Below, one piece after another: positions 1 to 11,175 of a stretch of 64,000 nucleotides of DNA (its first letter is position 1; every line of letters starts with the position of its first letter). The DNA comes from Geotrypetes seraphini (Eukaryota > Chordata > Amphibia > Gymnophiona > Dermophiidae), in assembly GCF_902459505.1 (NCBI RefSeq), contig NC_047094.1, positions 29,187,241 to 29,251,240 on the forward strand, written 5' to 3'. Made by a program: the position numbers and the translations under genes. The notes under the pieces are model-generated. The model was not told the origin of the DNA, did no database searches, and was given only the letters and a program-made list of their open reading frames with translations.

Positions 1-726
1 ACCCCGCACTACATTACGGGCAGGAGGGATCCCAGGCCCTCCTGCCCTCGACGCAAACCCCCCTCCCCCCCAACGACCGCCCCCCCCAAGAACCTCCGAC
101 CGCTCCCCCAGCCGACCCGCGACCCCCCTGGCGACCCCCACGACCCCCCCACCCCCCTTCCCCGTACCTTTGGTAGTTGGCCGGACAGACGGGAGCCAAA
201 CCCGCCTGTCCGGCAGGCAGCCAACGAAGGAATGAGGCCGGATTGGCCCATCCGTCCTAAAGCTCCGCCTACTGGTGGGGCCTAAGGCGCGTGGGCCAAT
301 CAGAATAGGCCCTGGAGCCTTAGGTCCCACCTGGGGGCGCGGCCTGAGGCACATGGTCGGGTTGGGCCCATGTGCCTCAGGCCGCGCCCCCAGGTGGGAC
401 CTAAGGCTCCAGGGCCTATTCTGATTGGCCCACGCGCCTTAGGCCCCACCAGTAGGCGGAGCTTTAGGACGGATGGGCCAATCCGGCCTCATTCCTTCGT
501 TGGCTGCCTGCCGGACAGGCGGGTTTGGCTCCCGTCTGTCCGGCCAACTTCCAAAGGTACGGGGAAGGGGGGTGGGGGGGTCGTGGGGGTCGGCCAGGGG
601 GGTCGCGGGTCGGCTGGGGGGGCGGTCGGAGGTTCTTGGGGGGGGGACGGTCGTTGGGGGGGAGGGGGGTTTGCGTCGAGGGCAGGAGGGCCTGGGATCC
701 CTCCTGCCCGTAATGTAGTGCGGGGT
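1..726. repeat. Long inverted repeat (giant palindrome)
   Basis: Arm 1-356 is the reverse complement of 368-726 with an 11-base loop (357-367). Only small length differences in G/C runs break the match. The arms share a sub-palindrome of the type GGCAGGAGGGCCTGGGATCC, which recurs in diverged form near 747-780 and 868-900, so a tandem unit of about 65-120 bases continues beyond the palindrome. Confidence 0.85.
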
Positions 727-1113
727 GGGGTTAGGGGGTCGCCGTGGCCAGGAGGGTTTGGGCTCCCTTCTGGCCCGATATTGTCGGGAAGTCGGCGGTC
801 CTTCGGGGTGGGGGTGCGAGTGGTCCTGCCGGGGGGGGGGATGTATCGGACGTCGGGGAGTCGGCCGGGCAAGAGGGCTTGGGCTCCCTCTTGCTCCGAT
901 CGTGGATGCGGGTGCGGGTGGGAGCGCGTGCGAGTGGTCGTTCGGGGTGGGGGTGCGAGTGGTCCTGCTGGGGGGGTGAATCGGGCGTCGGGCGGGGTGG
1001 GAACTATGTTTGAAAACTTTCGTATACCGCGCTCACGCATATAACGCGCGAGGGGTATGCGCGGTAGGTAAAAACGCGTATAACGCGCGCGTTATATGCG
1101 TGAAAATACGGTA
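1..1113. mobile_element. Right part of a GC-rich non-coding DNA transposon
   Basis: The segment runs in from outside the window and stops at a TIR-like end (GCGTGAAAATACGGTA, finishing at 1113). Its last 110 bases are rich in CG and GCGCGTTATA-type palindromic words. The open frames here are low-complexity Gly/Arg/Pro translations of GC-rich DNA and are not genes. Internally it holds a long inverted repeat (1-726) and further repeat units up to about 990. The left end and target duplication are outside the window, so the superfamily is undetermined. Confidence 0.55.
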
Positions 1114-1299
1114 ATGGCCCTTATACAGGTAAAATTACACTTACGCCTGTAGGTGTCAGCAAAAGACCTAAGAACTATTCTATAATGTTGTGCATAGGTG
1201 GATCTTCAGTCTGTCCCAATATGGCAACACTTATGGTCTTATGTTCTAACCAGCCAGTGTCATTCTTTAGTGTCTATGTCAACCTCAATCCTTCTACAC

Positions 1300-1521
1300 C
1301 AGCATTCTTCAATGCAAGGCTTGAGGGTCAGTGGCTTTGCCCATTCCTACTCTGATTCTTATTTGAGCCAAGTATAGGATAATGAAGCCATTGTGACATC
1401 ACTGATGAGGTTGGCTCTTAGGCACTGGTGGAATGAGGCATTATGACATCACAATCTCAGCTCTGGAATGTTGCTGCTCAATCTCAGCATTCTTCAATGC
1501 AAGGCTTGAGGGTCAGTGGCT
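1300..1521. repeat. 37-bp direct repeat pair flanking a dispersed repeat
   Basis: A 37-base word beginning CAGCATTCTTCAATGCAAGG occurs at 1300-1336 and again at 1485-1521. The dispersed repeat at 1365-1466 lies between the two copies. Confidence 0.8.
1365..1466 (+). repeat. Dispersed ~100-bp repeat, copy A (TGACATCA-rich)
   Basis: One of three copies in the window; the others are 10831-10938 (+) and 23408-23508 (-). Shared words are CCATTGTGACATCA, TGATGAG, GGAATGAGGCATTATGACAT and CAGCTCTGG. It contains CRE-like TGACATCA/TGATGTCA palindromic half-sites. Family unknown. Confidence 0.7.
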
Positions 1522-1561
1522 GGGCCCTTTCATACTATGTTTCTTCCCTCTCTACTTAAAG

Positions 1562-2881
1562 CAGGGGTGCCCACACTTTTTGGGCTTGCGAGCTACTTTT
1601 TAAATGACCAAGTCAAAATGATCTACCAACAATAAAATTAAAAAAAAACCACAAAGCACACTGTACGCATAGAAAATGTTAATCATCATTCCTATTCCAG
1701 GGTTTTTCAAAGAGGTCAAAGCAGATGACTCTATGCAATCACCTCAGTAACAACCATACAAAAATAGACAAATATACCCCCTCCCTTTTTACTAAACCAC
1801 GATAGCAGTTTTTAGCGCAGGGAGCTGCGCTGAATGCCCTGCGCTGCTCTCGACACTCATAGGCTCCCTGCGCTAAAAACCTCTATTGCGGTTTAGTAAA
1901 AGGGGACCTTAGTGTAAAATATAGACAGCAGATATAAATTCAGACACATTTTGATCACTAAATTTAAAATAAAATCATTTTCCCTACCTTGTCTGGTGAT
2001 TTCATGAGCCTCTGGTTGCACTTTCTTCTTCTGACTGTGCATACAATCTTTCTTCCCTTATTTTAGCCTTTATGCTTCCTCTCCTCCAGACCTCATTCCT
2101 TCCCCCAACTTTTCCTTCCTCTTCCCTGCCCTTTCTTTCTCTCTGCCTCCCTTTCATTTTTTTCTGTCTCTCTTCTTTCCTTCTGTCTCCCTGCCTGCCC
2201 TTTTTCTTTCTTTCTCCCTGCCCTCCCCCAAGCCACTGCCACTGCCATTACCATCGGGGACCAGGATCCAAACGCCACCAATAACAGGCCCCAACCTCTC
2301 CCTGCTTCGGCCAACCAGCATTCCTCTCCCCGATGTCAATTCTGCCGTCGGGAAGAGGAAGGCTGATCAGCCCAAGATCGTGATCAACCTATTGGGGGAA
2401 ATGCTGCCGGGTCCTGCCTTTGCGGAAACAGAAAGTAGGCAGGACCCGGCAGGAAGAAGAACAAATGCTTCACTAACCTGTCTCCTGCATTAGCCCGTAG
2501 CGAACGCTTGCTTCAGGGCTCTCAACATGTGCGAGCCGGCTTCCCTTCTCCCCTCCCCCCCGGACATAACTTCCGGTTTCGGAGGGAAGAGAAGAGAAGC
2601 CGGCACGCACATGTTAGAGCCCGGAGCATAAGTTCGCTACGGGCTGAAATCTCCAAGCCGGTTTTTTTGGGGGGTTTTAATGTTCATCAGTGGCATATGA
2701 CAGCTGGGCGGAGCGCCCAGCTAAAAGGCCCTAGGGAGAACACTAGAGAGGAAGGCTGATCGGCCCGTAGATCAGGACGGCAACACGAGTCTATCACAGA
2801 GCCCGGGATGGGCTCCGCGATCAACTCGCGTTGGCTTCCTGAGCTACTGGTCGATCGCGATCGACGCGTTGGGCACCCCTT
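1562..2881. mobile_element. Non-autonomous hAT-type transposon
   Basis: The left end is CAGGGGTGCCCACAC and the right end TTGGGCACCCC(T), giving inverted termini. An 8-bp target duplication ACTTAAAG lies at 1554-1561 and 2882-2889. CAGG-type termini plus an 8-bp duplication are diagnostic of hAT. No transposase frame is visible; the interior is pyrimidine-rich filler, a nested MITE (1783-1911) and a CG-rich tail. Confidence 0.9.
1783..1911. mobile_element. Palindromic MITE (TTTACTAAACC family), nested
   Basis: Almost the whole unit is an inverted repeat whose ends read CCCTTTTTACTAAACC and GGTTTAGTAAAAGGG, with TTTTTAGCGCAGGGAGC stems. Relatives lie at 43576-43744, 47466-47583, 54274-54395, 55082-55246 and, split by an insertion, 24207-25420. 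Confidence 0.75.
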
Positions 2882-2884
2882 ACT

Positions 2885-2949
2885 TAAAGAATGACATGGG
2901 GATGGCTTCCTGCGGTTATCCATGGGGATGGGAACCATGTCATTCTCTA
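2885..2949. mobile_element. 65-bp hAT MITE (TAGAGAATGACAC termini)
   Basis: Ends read TAAAGAATGACAT and ATGTCATTCTCTA, the same termini as the hAT at 14945-20275 and the MITE at 10339-10625. The left tip is shared with the target duplication of the hAT at 1562-2881. The right tip is shared with the duplication of the hAT at 2953-4647. Confidence 0.7.
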
Positions 2950-2952
2950 CCT

Positions 2953-4647
2953 CAGTGTTCTTCAACCTTTTTACACCCGTGGACCGGCAGAAATAAAAGA
3001 ATTATTTTGTGGACCAGCAAACTACTAGGGCTAAAATTTAAAAACCCCGTTTACGCCCCATCTCCGCGAGCTCGGTCCCCACAAACCATCTGATCCCATC
3101 TGTACAAGCTGCAATTATGATTTTATATTGAACGTATTTTATTAAAGTATAAAAAGACAATATTCTGAACAATTGTGATTTTATAAATACAAATATACAG
3201 AGTACGGACCAACAAAACCCCTGTCTCCCCTCCCCTTCACATATATCCCCTCTACTATCAAGAAAACTGAACAAGCCAAGTTATTATAGAATGCTACATA
3301 GCAATATCATGCTAACAGAATACTGCAGTTCCCAGTTATGTCTCTAGCAGGATATATATTTCAAATCTGATATATTCTAATGACAAAATAGAAATAAAAT
3401 TATTTTTTTCTACCTTTAGTTGCCTCTGGTTTCTGCTTTCATCTTCTTTTCACTCTTTTCCTTCCAGCATCTGCCCATTCCATCCAATGTTTGCCCTCTC
3501 CCCCTTCCATATGTATCTGACTTCTTTCTATGCCCCCTCTTCCCTGTCCATCCAGCCTGTTCTTCCTCTCTCCTTTTTACATCATTCATTCTAGCTTCAC
3601 TGCCTTCTTCATTCTTCTACACCAGATCTAGCATCTTTATCCCTCTCTCATTTCTCTGCTGACCCCCTTTCCAGCATCAATGTCTCTCTACTTTCTCATT
3701 CCTCTCTCTCCCCTTTCCCTCATCTGATCTCTCCATTCCACCCTGACCCTTTCCCCTCCTGTAATCTCCCTGCCAGCTGTTTCCTTCCTTTTTTTCTTTC
3801 TCCTTCCCTCCTTCCTTTTTTTCCCTTCTCCCTTCCCTCCTCCCTCTATCCAACATTAACTCTCTTCCCATCCCTTTCCCTCCTCCCCTCCCAGCAGCAT
3901 CTCTCCTTCTTCTCCCTTCCCTCCTCTCTCTATCCAACATTAACTCTCTTCCCATCCCTTTCCATCCTCCCCTTCCAGCAGCATCTCTCCTTCTCCCTTC
4001 CCTCCTCCCTCTATCCAACATTAACTCTCTTCCCATCCCTTTCCCTCCTCCCCTCCCAGCAGCATCTCTCCTTCTAACTCTCTCCAAGTCCAGTAACAGC
4101 TCTCCCTTTATCCAGCAGCTTCCCAGCCTCCTACAGTGGCTTCCTCCCCTTCCAGCAGCTCTCAGTACTTGCCTGCAGGAAGTTGCCGGTAAATCACTGC
4201 CCTGGCAAGTAGGAGAGCTGGTGGGAGGGGAGACAGCCACAGTGAAGGCTCCCCAGGATCTTGCTCGCACACGCTGCCATCTCCCTCCACCTGCACTTGT
4301 ATCTGCAGCTCTCTCCATTCTACTCGCAACTTCCCCGCGGCCCTCTTCAGCAACTCGGCAGGGGCGGCGATCAAGAAAGGCTGCCGAATCGGGACCTTCA
4401 CTCTCTGAGTCCCGCCTATTTTGTTTCAACTTCCTGGCGAGACTCAGAGAGGGAAAGCCCCGATGTTGGCAGCCTGTCTTGATCGCCTGAGGCTGGGAGG
4501 AACATTAGTCAGCAGGAGCCGCAGTCGGGAGGAACCACAGTTGGCAGGAAATTTAACTGGCGACTTGATCTCGCCGGCCCTGCGCGGACCGGCAGAAATT
4601 TTCTGCGGACCGACACCGGTCCGCGGACCGGCGGTTGAAGAACTGTG
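2953..4647. mobile_element. Non-autonomous hAT-type transposon
   Basis: The left end is CAGTGTTCTTCAACC and the right end GGTTGAAGAACTGTG, with repeated GGACCGG words near both ends. The 8-bp target duplication CTCTACCT occurs at 2945-2952 and 4648-4655. No transposase is recognisable. The centre is a long CT-rich tract containing a minisatellite (3826-4075); minus-strand frames there are low-complexity Arg/Gly/Glu shadows. Confidence 0.92.
3826..4075. repeat. Minisatellite, three ~81-84 bp units
   Basis: CTATCCAACATTAACTCTC recurs at 3846, 3930 and 4011 (spacing 84 and 81) inside CT-rich units ending CCAGCAGCAT. It is an internal expansion of the hAT at 2953-4647. Confidence 0.85.
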
Positions 4648-4922
4648 CTCTACCTTGCACTAACCAATTAGCACAGTAAACACCTACTTTCTTGCCCTCC
4701 CCCCCCAGCACACACACACAACATTAAAAAATAAAATCTATTTTTTAGCGCATGGGAAGCATATGGCGATCCCAAAACTACTGCATGTGTTAGTGCTAAC
4801 CGCAGCTCAGTAAAAAGTCCCTTTTGATTTGTGACCCACTAGCAATACCAGAATAGCTACTGTACCTGAATGTAACTTGCCTTGAGCTGCTATACTGAAA
4901 ATGCGTGAACTACAAATGAAAT
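4648..4922. other. Spacer with a retroposon tail
   Basis: Contains a short CA run near 4711-4721 and, at about 4855-4920, a SINE/LINE-like 3' tail (TACCTGAATGTAACTTGCC). Nothing coding is seen. Confidence 0.4.
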
Positions 4923-5520
4923 CAGTGGCATAGCAAGGGTAGGAGACGCCTGAGGCGGTGGCACCCACCACACCCTCCTCTCCATCCCCCACTCCTTCCC
5001 CACCCCCTATATCACACTCATGCCCTCCTTTCCCCTCCATATCTCTTTAAATCTCTGCCAGTGTGAACAGCTTCCCCGGCCTGCTGCTCACACCAACGTT
5101 GGCTTTCCCTCTGATGTCATTTCTTTGACCCATGACCTGGAAGTGATTTCAGAGCTCAAAAGCTGTTCTAAATTCACCCACTTATCTTTTGCAGGCCCTA
5201 GCTGAATATCTCCCGTGCTACCACTCCTGCCTTTCCCCCCCCCAACAATGCCCCCTCTCCCACCTGCCAGTGACAAAGACCCCTCCACCTGACATGAACT
5301 GAGCATGTGCTGGAAGTATTGGCATCAGTGGCTGGAAGCATACTAATGACTTCCTTGCTCCTGAAGTAGGATGGGGGAGGGAGCAGTTTGGGCAGCGGAT
5401 TTCTTTAGCTGGCGGGGCTTTTTAATGTGGTGAGGGGGAGGAAAAAGGAGATGCATGGCCTCTCAATCTATCTATGGACTCCTCCCCACCAAAAAAAATG
5501 GACTGCTGGCTACATCCCTG
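4923..5520. mobile_element. CAGTGGCATAGCAAGGG-family element
   Basis: It starts with the same terminus as 30892-31258, 36916-37127 and 39054-39423. The shared body is pyrimidine-rich, then a block with CTCACACCAACGTTGGC and CTCTGATGTCA. The right end near 5520 is not a clean inverted match, so that boundary is approximate. Confidence 0.5.
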
Positions 5521-6631
5521 GATAGGGGTCTTGATTTTTAAAGAATAACCTAATACTGAATATGGTTCCAGGGTTCATGTGGCCCCGACAGGTTTCATTT
5601 CCTGTTCTAAGTTTGCAATATCTAATCTGATCTAATCATCTATTTATGCGTCGCTCATACGTATACAGGCTCAAGGTGACTTTAAAGAGAGGGGAGAGGA
5701 TGGAGAGGGAGGGAAGAGAGGGTAGGAGGCTAGGTAGGAGAGAGATAAGAGGGGGGGAGTGGAGGTGGGAGGGGAAGGGGAGGAGAAGAGTTGAGGAGAG
5801 GAAACAGGAGATTAAGTGGCGAACAGATGGGTTTTCAGTTTTCTTCGGATACAACAGATACTGCCTGAGCCATTGATCTGACCAGGAAGCAATTACAACT
5901 GCAAATAATTAAACCCTAAGTGATTCTGTCTGATGTTTTTCTAGGGCTGTTATTTCTATCCTACCTCTTTTAAATTATGCTTTGTGTATATAAATAGAGG
6001 TGACCAAAGGATCTTTGAAGTCTATAGGTGCAATTATAAAACAAACAAACAAAAAAAATCACTCAGACAGTAATATTCTGGACTTGTGTACTAGGAATAT
6101 GAAAGCACCTCTTGTAATCCTGTGATTCTAGAATGATTGCCTTATAAGAAGAATAATGCCAATGTGGGATTATTTATTATTAGATTAAAAAATTCTTAGA
6201 AATATGGCAAGTGGGTTACAAAAATATACATAGATAAATAATTGCTAACACTACAAAATATATTGTTACACTAGAGAAATTTTCTGAGAAGATATCACAA
6301 AGCAGCAACAATATTAGGCTAATTACCGAGTGTCTCAGAATAACCAACCCTTAGCCATCAAAAGACATGTGGCTAACTAGCCCCTGGAACTCTACAAGGT
6401 ATCACATTCTCATGGGTCAGCGTCCGATGGTGATGAAATGATTCCCCATCAGGGCTACAAGTTATGTAGCGAGCCACAGCACTAGGTTTCTCAATTTGAA
6501 TACATCTTCCCAGTTCTGTCCACATACCACCCCGTCCCCAGCCCCAGCCCCAGCCCCACCCCCCTTAACCTCTTCGTTTGTTGGGACGGCATCTGTGCGT
6601 ATCATGAACATATTAGTAATGTTGTCAAATG
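5521..6631. other. Spacer without recognisable genes
   Basis: Holds a strongly purine-rich (GA) tract at about 5676-5810 whose long frames are low complexity, then AT-rich DNA, and a CCCCAG run at 6535-6560. No family was recognised. Confidence 0.4.
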
Positions 6632-7475
6632 CTGCTTTTATCACTTACGTTTGATTCGTTCTATGTCCAAATTTCTGGAACCTAAATCGTTAAATATTTT
6701 AATACACTCACTTGTCATTGCTAAGCTCGATTACTGCAATTCATTATTATTAAATATCACTCAAAAGGAAAAGAAACGTTTACAGATAATTCAAAACACC
6801 GCTGTTAAAATCATCCACAACGGAAAAAAATTTGATCATGTAACTCCCTACTTGATTGATTCACATTGGCTTCCTATTAACCACCTATAAAATCCTGCTT
6901 CTAGTATTTAAAACACTGTCCACTAACGAACCACAATTTATAAACCGAATGCTTATTCCATATAATACGTCACGCTCTCTCCGTTCCACATCTCAAAGGC
7001 TGTTGGCGGTTCCTTCTTTAAAAGTTATTGGTACTAGACGTCATGACATATACTCGGTGATGGCCCCTCAGACCTGGAATACCCTACCACAATATATAAG
7101 AGAAGAAAAGTACCTTAATCGATTTAAAAACAACCTGAAAACCTTTCTTTTTAGAGACGCTTTTAATCCTTAAATGACATATATACAGCGCAGCAAACAC
7201 TATTTATTTTTAAAAAAAATTTTTATAATAATTTTTTTCTTTACCTTTCCTCATGTTCTTTCCATTCATGGCTCTTTCTTTTCTTTTTTTATAAAACATT
7301 AACTTTGTAACTTTCTCCCTCTTTTCCTTATGTATTCAAGTTCGTCCATATGTTTGTCCGTCTAACCCATTTTAAGCAGTACGTTGAATTGTATGTCTAT
7401 TTTATATTTTATTGTAACTCGCTTAGTAAATTATAGATAAGCGATTTATCAAATCTAAATAAACTTGAAACTTGC
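6632..7475 (+). pseudogene. L2-like LINE, C-terminal ORF2 and 3' UTR
   Basis: Two overlapping frames (6651-6890 and 6856-7173) translate to the conserved end of an L2-like reverse transcriptase protein: LVIAKLDYCNSLL, RLQIIQNTAVKI, HWLPI, then VMAPQTWNTLP and FKNNLKTFLFRDAF. The reading frame changes near 6885, so this copy is dead. The 3' UTR ends in AAGCGATTTATCAAATC followed by AATAAACTTGAAACTT, as in the minus-strand copies at 34298-35215 and 37870-38060. The endonuclease and catalytic RT core are missing (5' truncation). Confidence 0.8.
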
Positions 7476-7622
7476 ATGCGACACAATGATGTCATGCGTG
7501 TGTGTGTGCGCATGATATCATCATGTTGCGTTCGCGGAAGCTTTTCAAAACCTGAACAAAGCCGTCTGGACATGTCCTCAAAAGGAAGACATAGGGGAAA
7601 TCTGGGTTTCTGGTAACCCTAC
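7476..7622. mobile_element. Fragment of the TAGGGTTACCAG hAT MITE family
   Basis: The right part matches the complete copy at 49814-50145: GCTTTTCAAAACC, GCCGTCTGGACATGTCCTC and the terminus GGTAACCCTA. The left half is absent. Confidence 0.65.
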
Positions 7623-8871
7623 ATAAGGGTGGATGGGCTTCTAGATGGACCCTCTTTATCAGGGCAGGTACAGAATGTCCCGCCAAAATGATAACAAAAC
7701 GAGACAGACTTCATTGCAGTGCCTGTGAAGCTCACTCCTACGCAGTTTCTCAGGAGCTAGTCTGGGGCCCACCGCAGGTGGCTGACCTTGGCTGTGAATC
7801 CATGTTGTCTTGGTTCAGAAAAGATGGTTCATGATCTAGCAAGGCCTCAGGCCTCCAAAAGGTGATGCAGGGATACCCTTACAAGTCAAAGTGTTTCCTA
7901 GGGACATTTCATATATTTTTTAAATATCTAGTTTAGTTACATTTACAATTTTTACATTTTAAGATTTTATCATGAACAAAAGCTGAAAAGCTGCAATTTC
8001 AAACTATTGGGTATTGTTATTAATTTATAGTGCCTTAGGACTTCTTTTCTTTCTCATTTCAGTTAGTTTGAGGATCCCAGGGTTATTGAAGAAGAAGAAA
8101 AAAGAGAGAGAGAGAGAGAGAGAGAATTGAACATCAGGAAATATTTCATATGTCTCAGAAACATAGATTTTAGCAAAAAGAGGCACAGGGTTTCCTTTTG
8201 TTTAAAGTATTCAGTTCCCAACTAAGCAACCTTTCATGCAGAAGTCATTAAACCCTGGCAATCGTGGACTTCACTAGAAATGGAGAAAATGTTTATGATC
8301 CTAATTGGCAAATCCCCACCAGGGACAGACAGTTGCCTGGATAATGGACAGGAACTAAAATTTCATTTCATTTATTTCCCATCTGTCTCTATGGCTCATG
8401 GCAGGTAATAGTCAACATCATACAATTTAAATAAAAGAAATAAGATTAACAGTCCAGAATGTGCATTTGCTTTTGGCCCATCATTAGCCTTTGACATGTT
8501 TGGCATTCTGCGACTGTCTTGCTGGACGTCATAGATTAGATTAAGTGCCTGTTTATAGTGCTGTCTTCTCCAGATATAGGAGAGGGGTCAGTGAACACAG
8601 GCTTTCAGCAATATATTTCTTCAGGTTCTTCAGGGTTGCACTTGGCTGCAGAAACCACCACCACAATAGTGCGGTTTAGTACTCAGCATCAATGGCACTC
8701 GCTCAAAATATTCCCCTGGATTAGCTCGTGCACATGCAATTAAGATCCATAAATATGTCAGTTGTATCAAGGCTGCCTCAAACCCAAAAGAAAGAATGAC
8801 CTGCAAACAATTCCAACTGATAAAGAATTTGAGCAGAGATTAATGGCGAAGAATTTCTCCATCATATAAAG
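7623..8871. other. Spacer with (AG)n microsatellite
   Basis: An (AG)n run lies at about 8101-8126. A reverse-oriented LINE/SINE tail may lie at 8360-8445. The stretch 8444-8860 has no repeat match elsewhere in the window and is AT-balanced, so it could be single-copy DNA. No exon is supported. Confidence 0.4.
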
Positions 8872-9672
8872 AAACCTAGAAACATGATAGCAGATAAAAG
8901 GCCAAATGTCCCATCCAGTCTGTCCATCCGCAGTAACCATCATCTTTTCTTCTCTCTAAGAGATCTCACGAGCTTATCCCACACTTTCTGGAATTCAGAC
9001 CGCCAGCACCTCTTCTGGGAGGCTGTTCCACGGCGCATCTACCACCCTTTCTGTAAAAAAGTATTTCCTTGGATTACTCCTGAGCCTATCACCTCTTAAC
9101 TTCATCCTATGCCCTCTCATTGAAGAGTTTCCTTTCAAATGAAAGAGACTCAACTCATGCACATTTATGCCACGTAGGTATTTAAACGTCTCTATCATAT
9201 CTCCCCTCTCCCGCCTTTCCTCCAAAGTATACAGATTGAGATCTTTAAGTCTGTCCCCATATGCCTTATGATGAAGACCACATACCATTTTAGTAGCCAT
9301 CCTCTGGATCAACTCCATCCTTTTTATATCTCTTTGAAGGTGCGGCCTCCAGAATTGTACACAATATTCTAAATGAGGTCTCACCAGAGTCTTATACAGG
9401 GGCATCAATACCTCCTTTTTCCTACTGGCCTTACCTCTTCCCATGTACACCCTAGTATCCCTCTAGCTTTCGCAGTCATCTTTTCAACCTGTTTGGCCAC
9501 CTTAAGATCATGACATACAATTGCACCCAAGTCCTGCCTTTTTGTCGTGCACATAATTTCTTCACCCCCTAAACTGTACCATTCCTTCGGGTTTTTGCAG
9601 CCCAAATGCATGGCCTTGCATTTCGTAACATTAAATTGTAGCTGCCAAATTTCAGACCATTCTTTAAGCATT
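8872..9672 (-). pseudogene. CR1 LINE 3' fragment (ORF2 C-terminus)
   Basis: Minus-strand frames 9671-9405 and 9450-8995 give LKEWSEIWQLQFNVTKCKAM, then PLYKTLVRPHLEYCVQFW, RMELIQRMATKMV, and KYFFTERVVDAPWNSLPEEV, the end of CR1 ORF2. The two frames do not join in phase (shift near 9430), and the N-terminal endonuclease and RT core are lost. The 3' end carries the motif reading CATGAT..GCAGATAAA..GGCCAAATG in sense orientation, shared with 49081-49588 and 55725-57757. Confidence 0.8.
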
Positions 9673-10273
9673 TATTGACTGGAGCAGCTCGATTCAGGCC
9701 AACCAGTTTTGCCAGCGAGGGATCAGAATGTGAAACCTTAATGGAAATCCTTGCAAAGAGGTCCCAGTTGAGGGGCAGTAGCTTTCTGTCCATATAGATC
9801 TTCCAAATGTCCAGAATCATTTCCGAAGTCCTTTTATACGTAAATCAAGAAACGTAAACCACTCTGGCTCTGCCTTTTTTGGGAGGAAGATAGTATGAAA
9901 GTCTAAAATAGAAGAAAACAGTAATAACGGTTACAATAGGATAGCGGAAGTGAAGGCCTGGAAGTTCCCTTACTGGCAGCCCTATATCCTCTGGCCTCAG
10001 CCTGTGGAGAGCATCAGCACTTTGACATCTTCTCCTTTTAAATTGGAAGAGTCCAACAGCGCAACACCCCAAAGCAGCTTCATGAGTACAAAGGTAATTA
10101 CACTATAGGACTGTTATAATAGCGCTATTACTCGTTGCATCCACAGAGGAGTATTTCAAACTGGATAACTTCTAAGACTGTTACATTGAAGTGCTGCTTT
10201 AATGAAAAAAAAATCCACCTTCCAAGAGCATTGAAGTACTACTGTCATTTATTTAGCAGTGCCCAGGTTTTGT
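9673..10273. other. Spacer without recognisable content
   Basis: AT-balanced DNA with no repeat partner seen in the window. Short frames here have no recognisable domains. Confidence 0.35.
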
Positions 10274-10338
10274 AAGGGGGTCATTTACTAATGGTTAATG
10301 TGCACTAACTCCATTAAAGCCTTTTATTTGTTGTAGGG

Positions 10339-10625
10339 TAGGAAATGACACAGGGCCAAATTTGTCCCTGTCTCTACAGGAACTCAATTTCCCCATCCTG
10401 TCCCCATGAACTTTGTCATTGTCCCTGTCCCTGCCCCATTCCTGTAAGCTCTGCCTTAACCACACAAGCCTCGATCACTTATGATTTTAAAGTGTTTGAG
10501 GCTTGTGCAGATAAGGAGAGAGCTTGCAGGAATGGGGCAAGGACAGGAAAAGAACTTGCTGGGATGGGACAGAAAAATGAGTTCCTGTGAGAATGGGGAA
10601 AAATTTGTCCCCGTGTCATTCTCTA
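10339..10625. mobile_element. hAT MITE (TAGAGAATGACAC termini)
   Basis: The termini are TAGGAAATGACAC and GTGTCATTCTCTA, with mirrored AATTTGTCCC words inside. The flanking 8-bp duplication is TTGTAGGG at 10331-10338 and CTGTAGGG at 10626-10633 (7/8 match). Confidence 0.85.
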
Positions 10626-10830
10626 CTGTAGGGCTCTATAGCAAATAATGTACATGAGTAATTTTAGGGGAGAAGTTATCTAAGTGGACTACCATTAGGA
10701 TGGGCTGTGTTACTTTTTTTAACACAGGGTCCCATTTTATGCAATAAGACCTAGTTACTAATAAGTGGGGTTAACAGTAAATCAACGTCTTAATGGAAGT
10801 CTGTATTGATAATGGAATGTCTCTAGAATG

Positions 10831-10938
10831 AAAAAGTGAGCAAGTGGAGCTCAATCAAGCCATTGTGACATCATTGATGAGCTTGACCCTTAGGCATTGG
10901 TGGAATGAGGCATTATGACATCACAATATCAGCTCTGG
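10831..10938 (+). repeat. Dispersed ~100-bp repeat, copy B (TGACATCA-rich)
   Basis: Shares CCATTGTGACATCA, GGAATGAGGCATTATGACAT and CAGCTCTGG with copies at 1365-1466 and 23408-23508 (inverted). Confidence 0.7.
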
Positions 10939-11175
10939 TTACCAAAGACTGAAATTATTCAAACTAAAAGGGTGGTGGAAGTTATCAACTTGGGCTACCG
11001 TTAAAATGAGTCATTGTGCCACAAGTCATGCTGTTTTAGCACAGGGTCCCATTTAATGCAATGAGACCTAGCAACTGCTGGGATTAACAGTAAAATAACA
11101 CATTTTCACAATACCCAGCGCTGATGACTTCCCTCCTAAGAGCACATTAATTGTTAGTAAATACTGCCCCCCCCC

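Larger units (their letters stand above)
10274..11175. mobile_element. TIR element, GGGGGTCATTTACTAA family
   Basis: The left end GGGGGTCATTTACTAATGG is roughly inverted at 11135-11175 (ATTAATTGTTAGTAAATACT then a C run). Inside are a nested hAT MITE (10339-10625), a duplicated ~125-bp block (about 10660-10790 and 10980-11105, sharing CACAGGGTCCCATTT) and copy B of the dispersed repeat (10831-10938). Superfamily not determined. Confidence 0.5.

Noticed and set aside
370-1044. 224-residue open frame and several overlapping frames on both strands
   Set aside because: Low-complexity Gly/Arg/Pro translations of a GC-rich palindromic transposon; frames are open on both strands because stop codons are rare there.
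3677-4429. 250-residue minus-strand frame with repeated GRGGGKGMGRELMLDR units
   Set aside because: It is the translation of the CT-rich minisatellite inside a hAT element; no domain and no codon pattern beyond the repeat unit.
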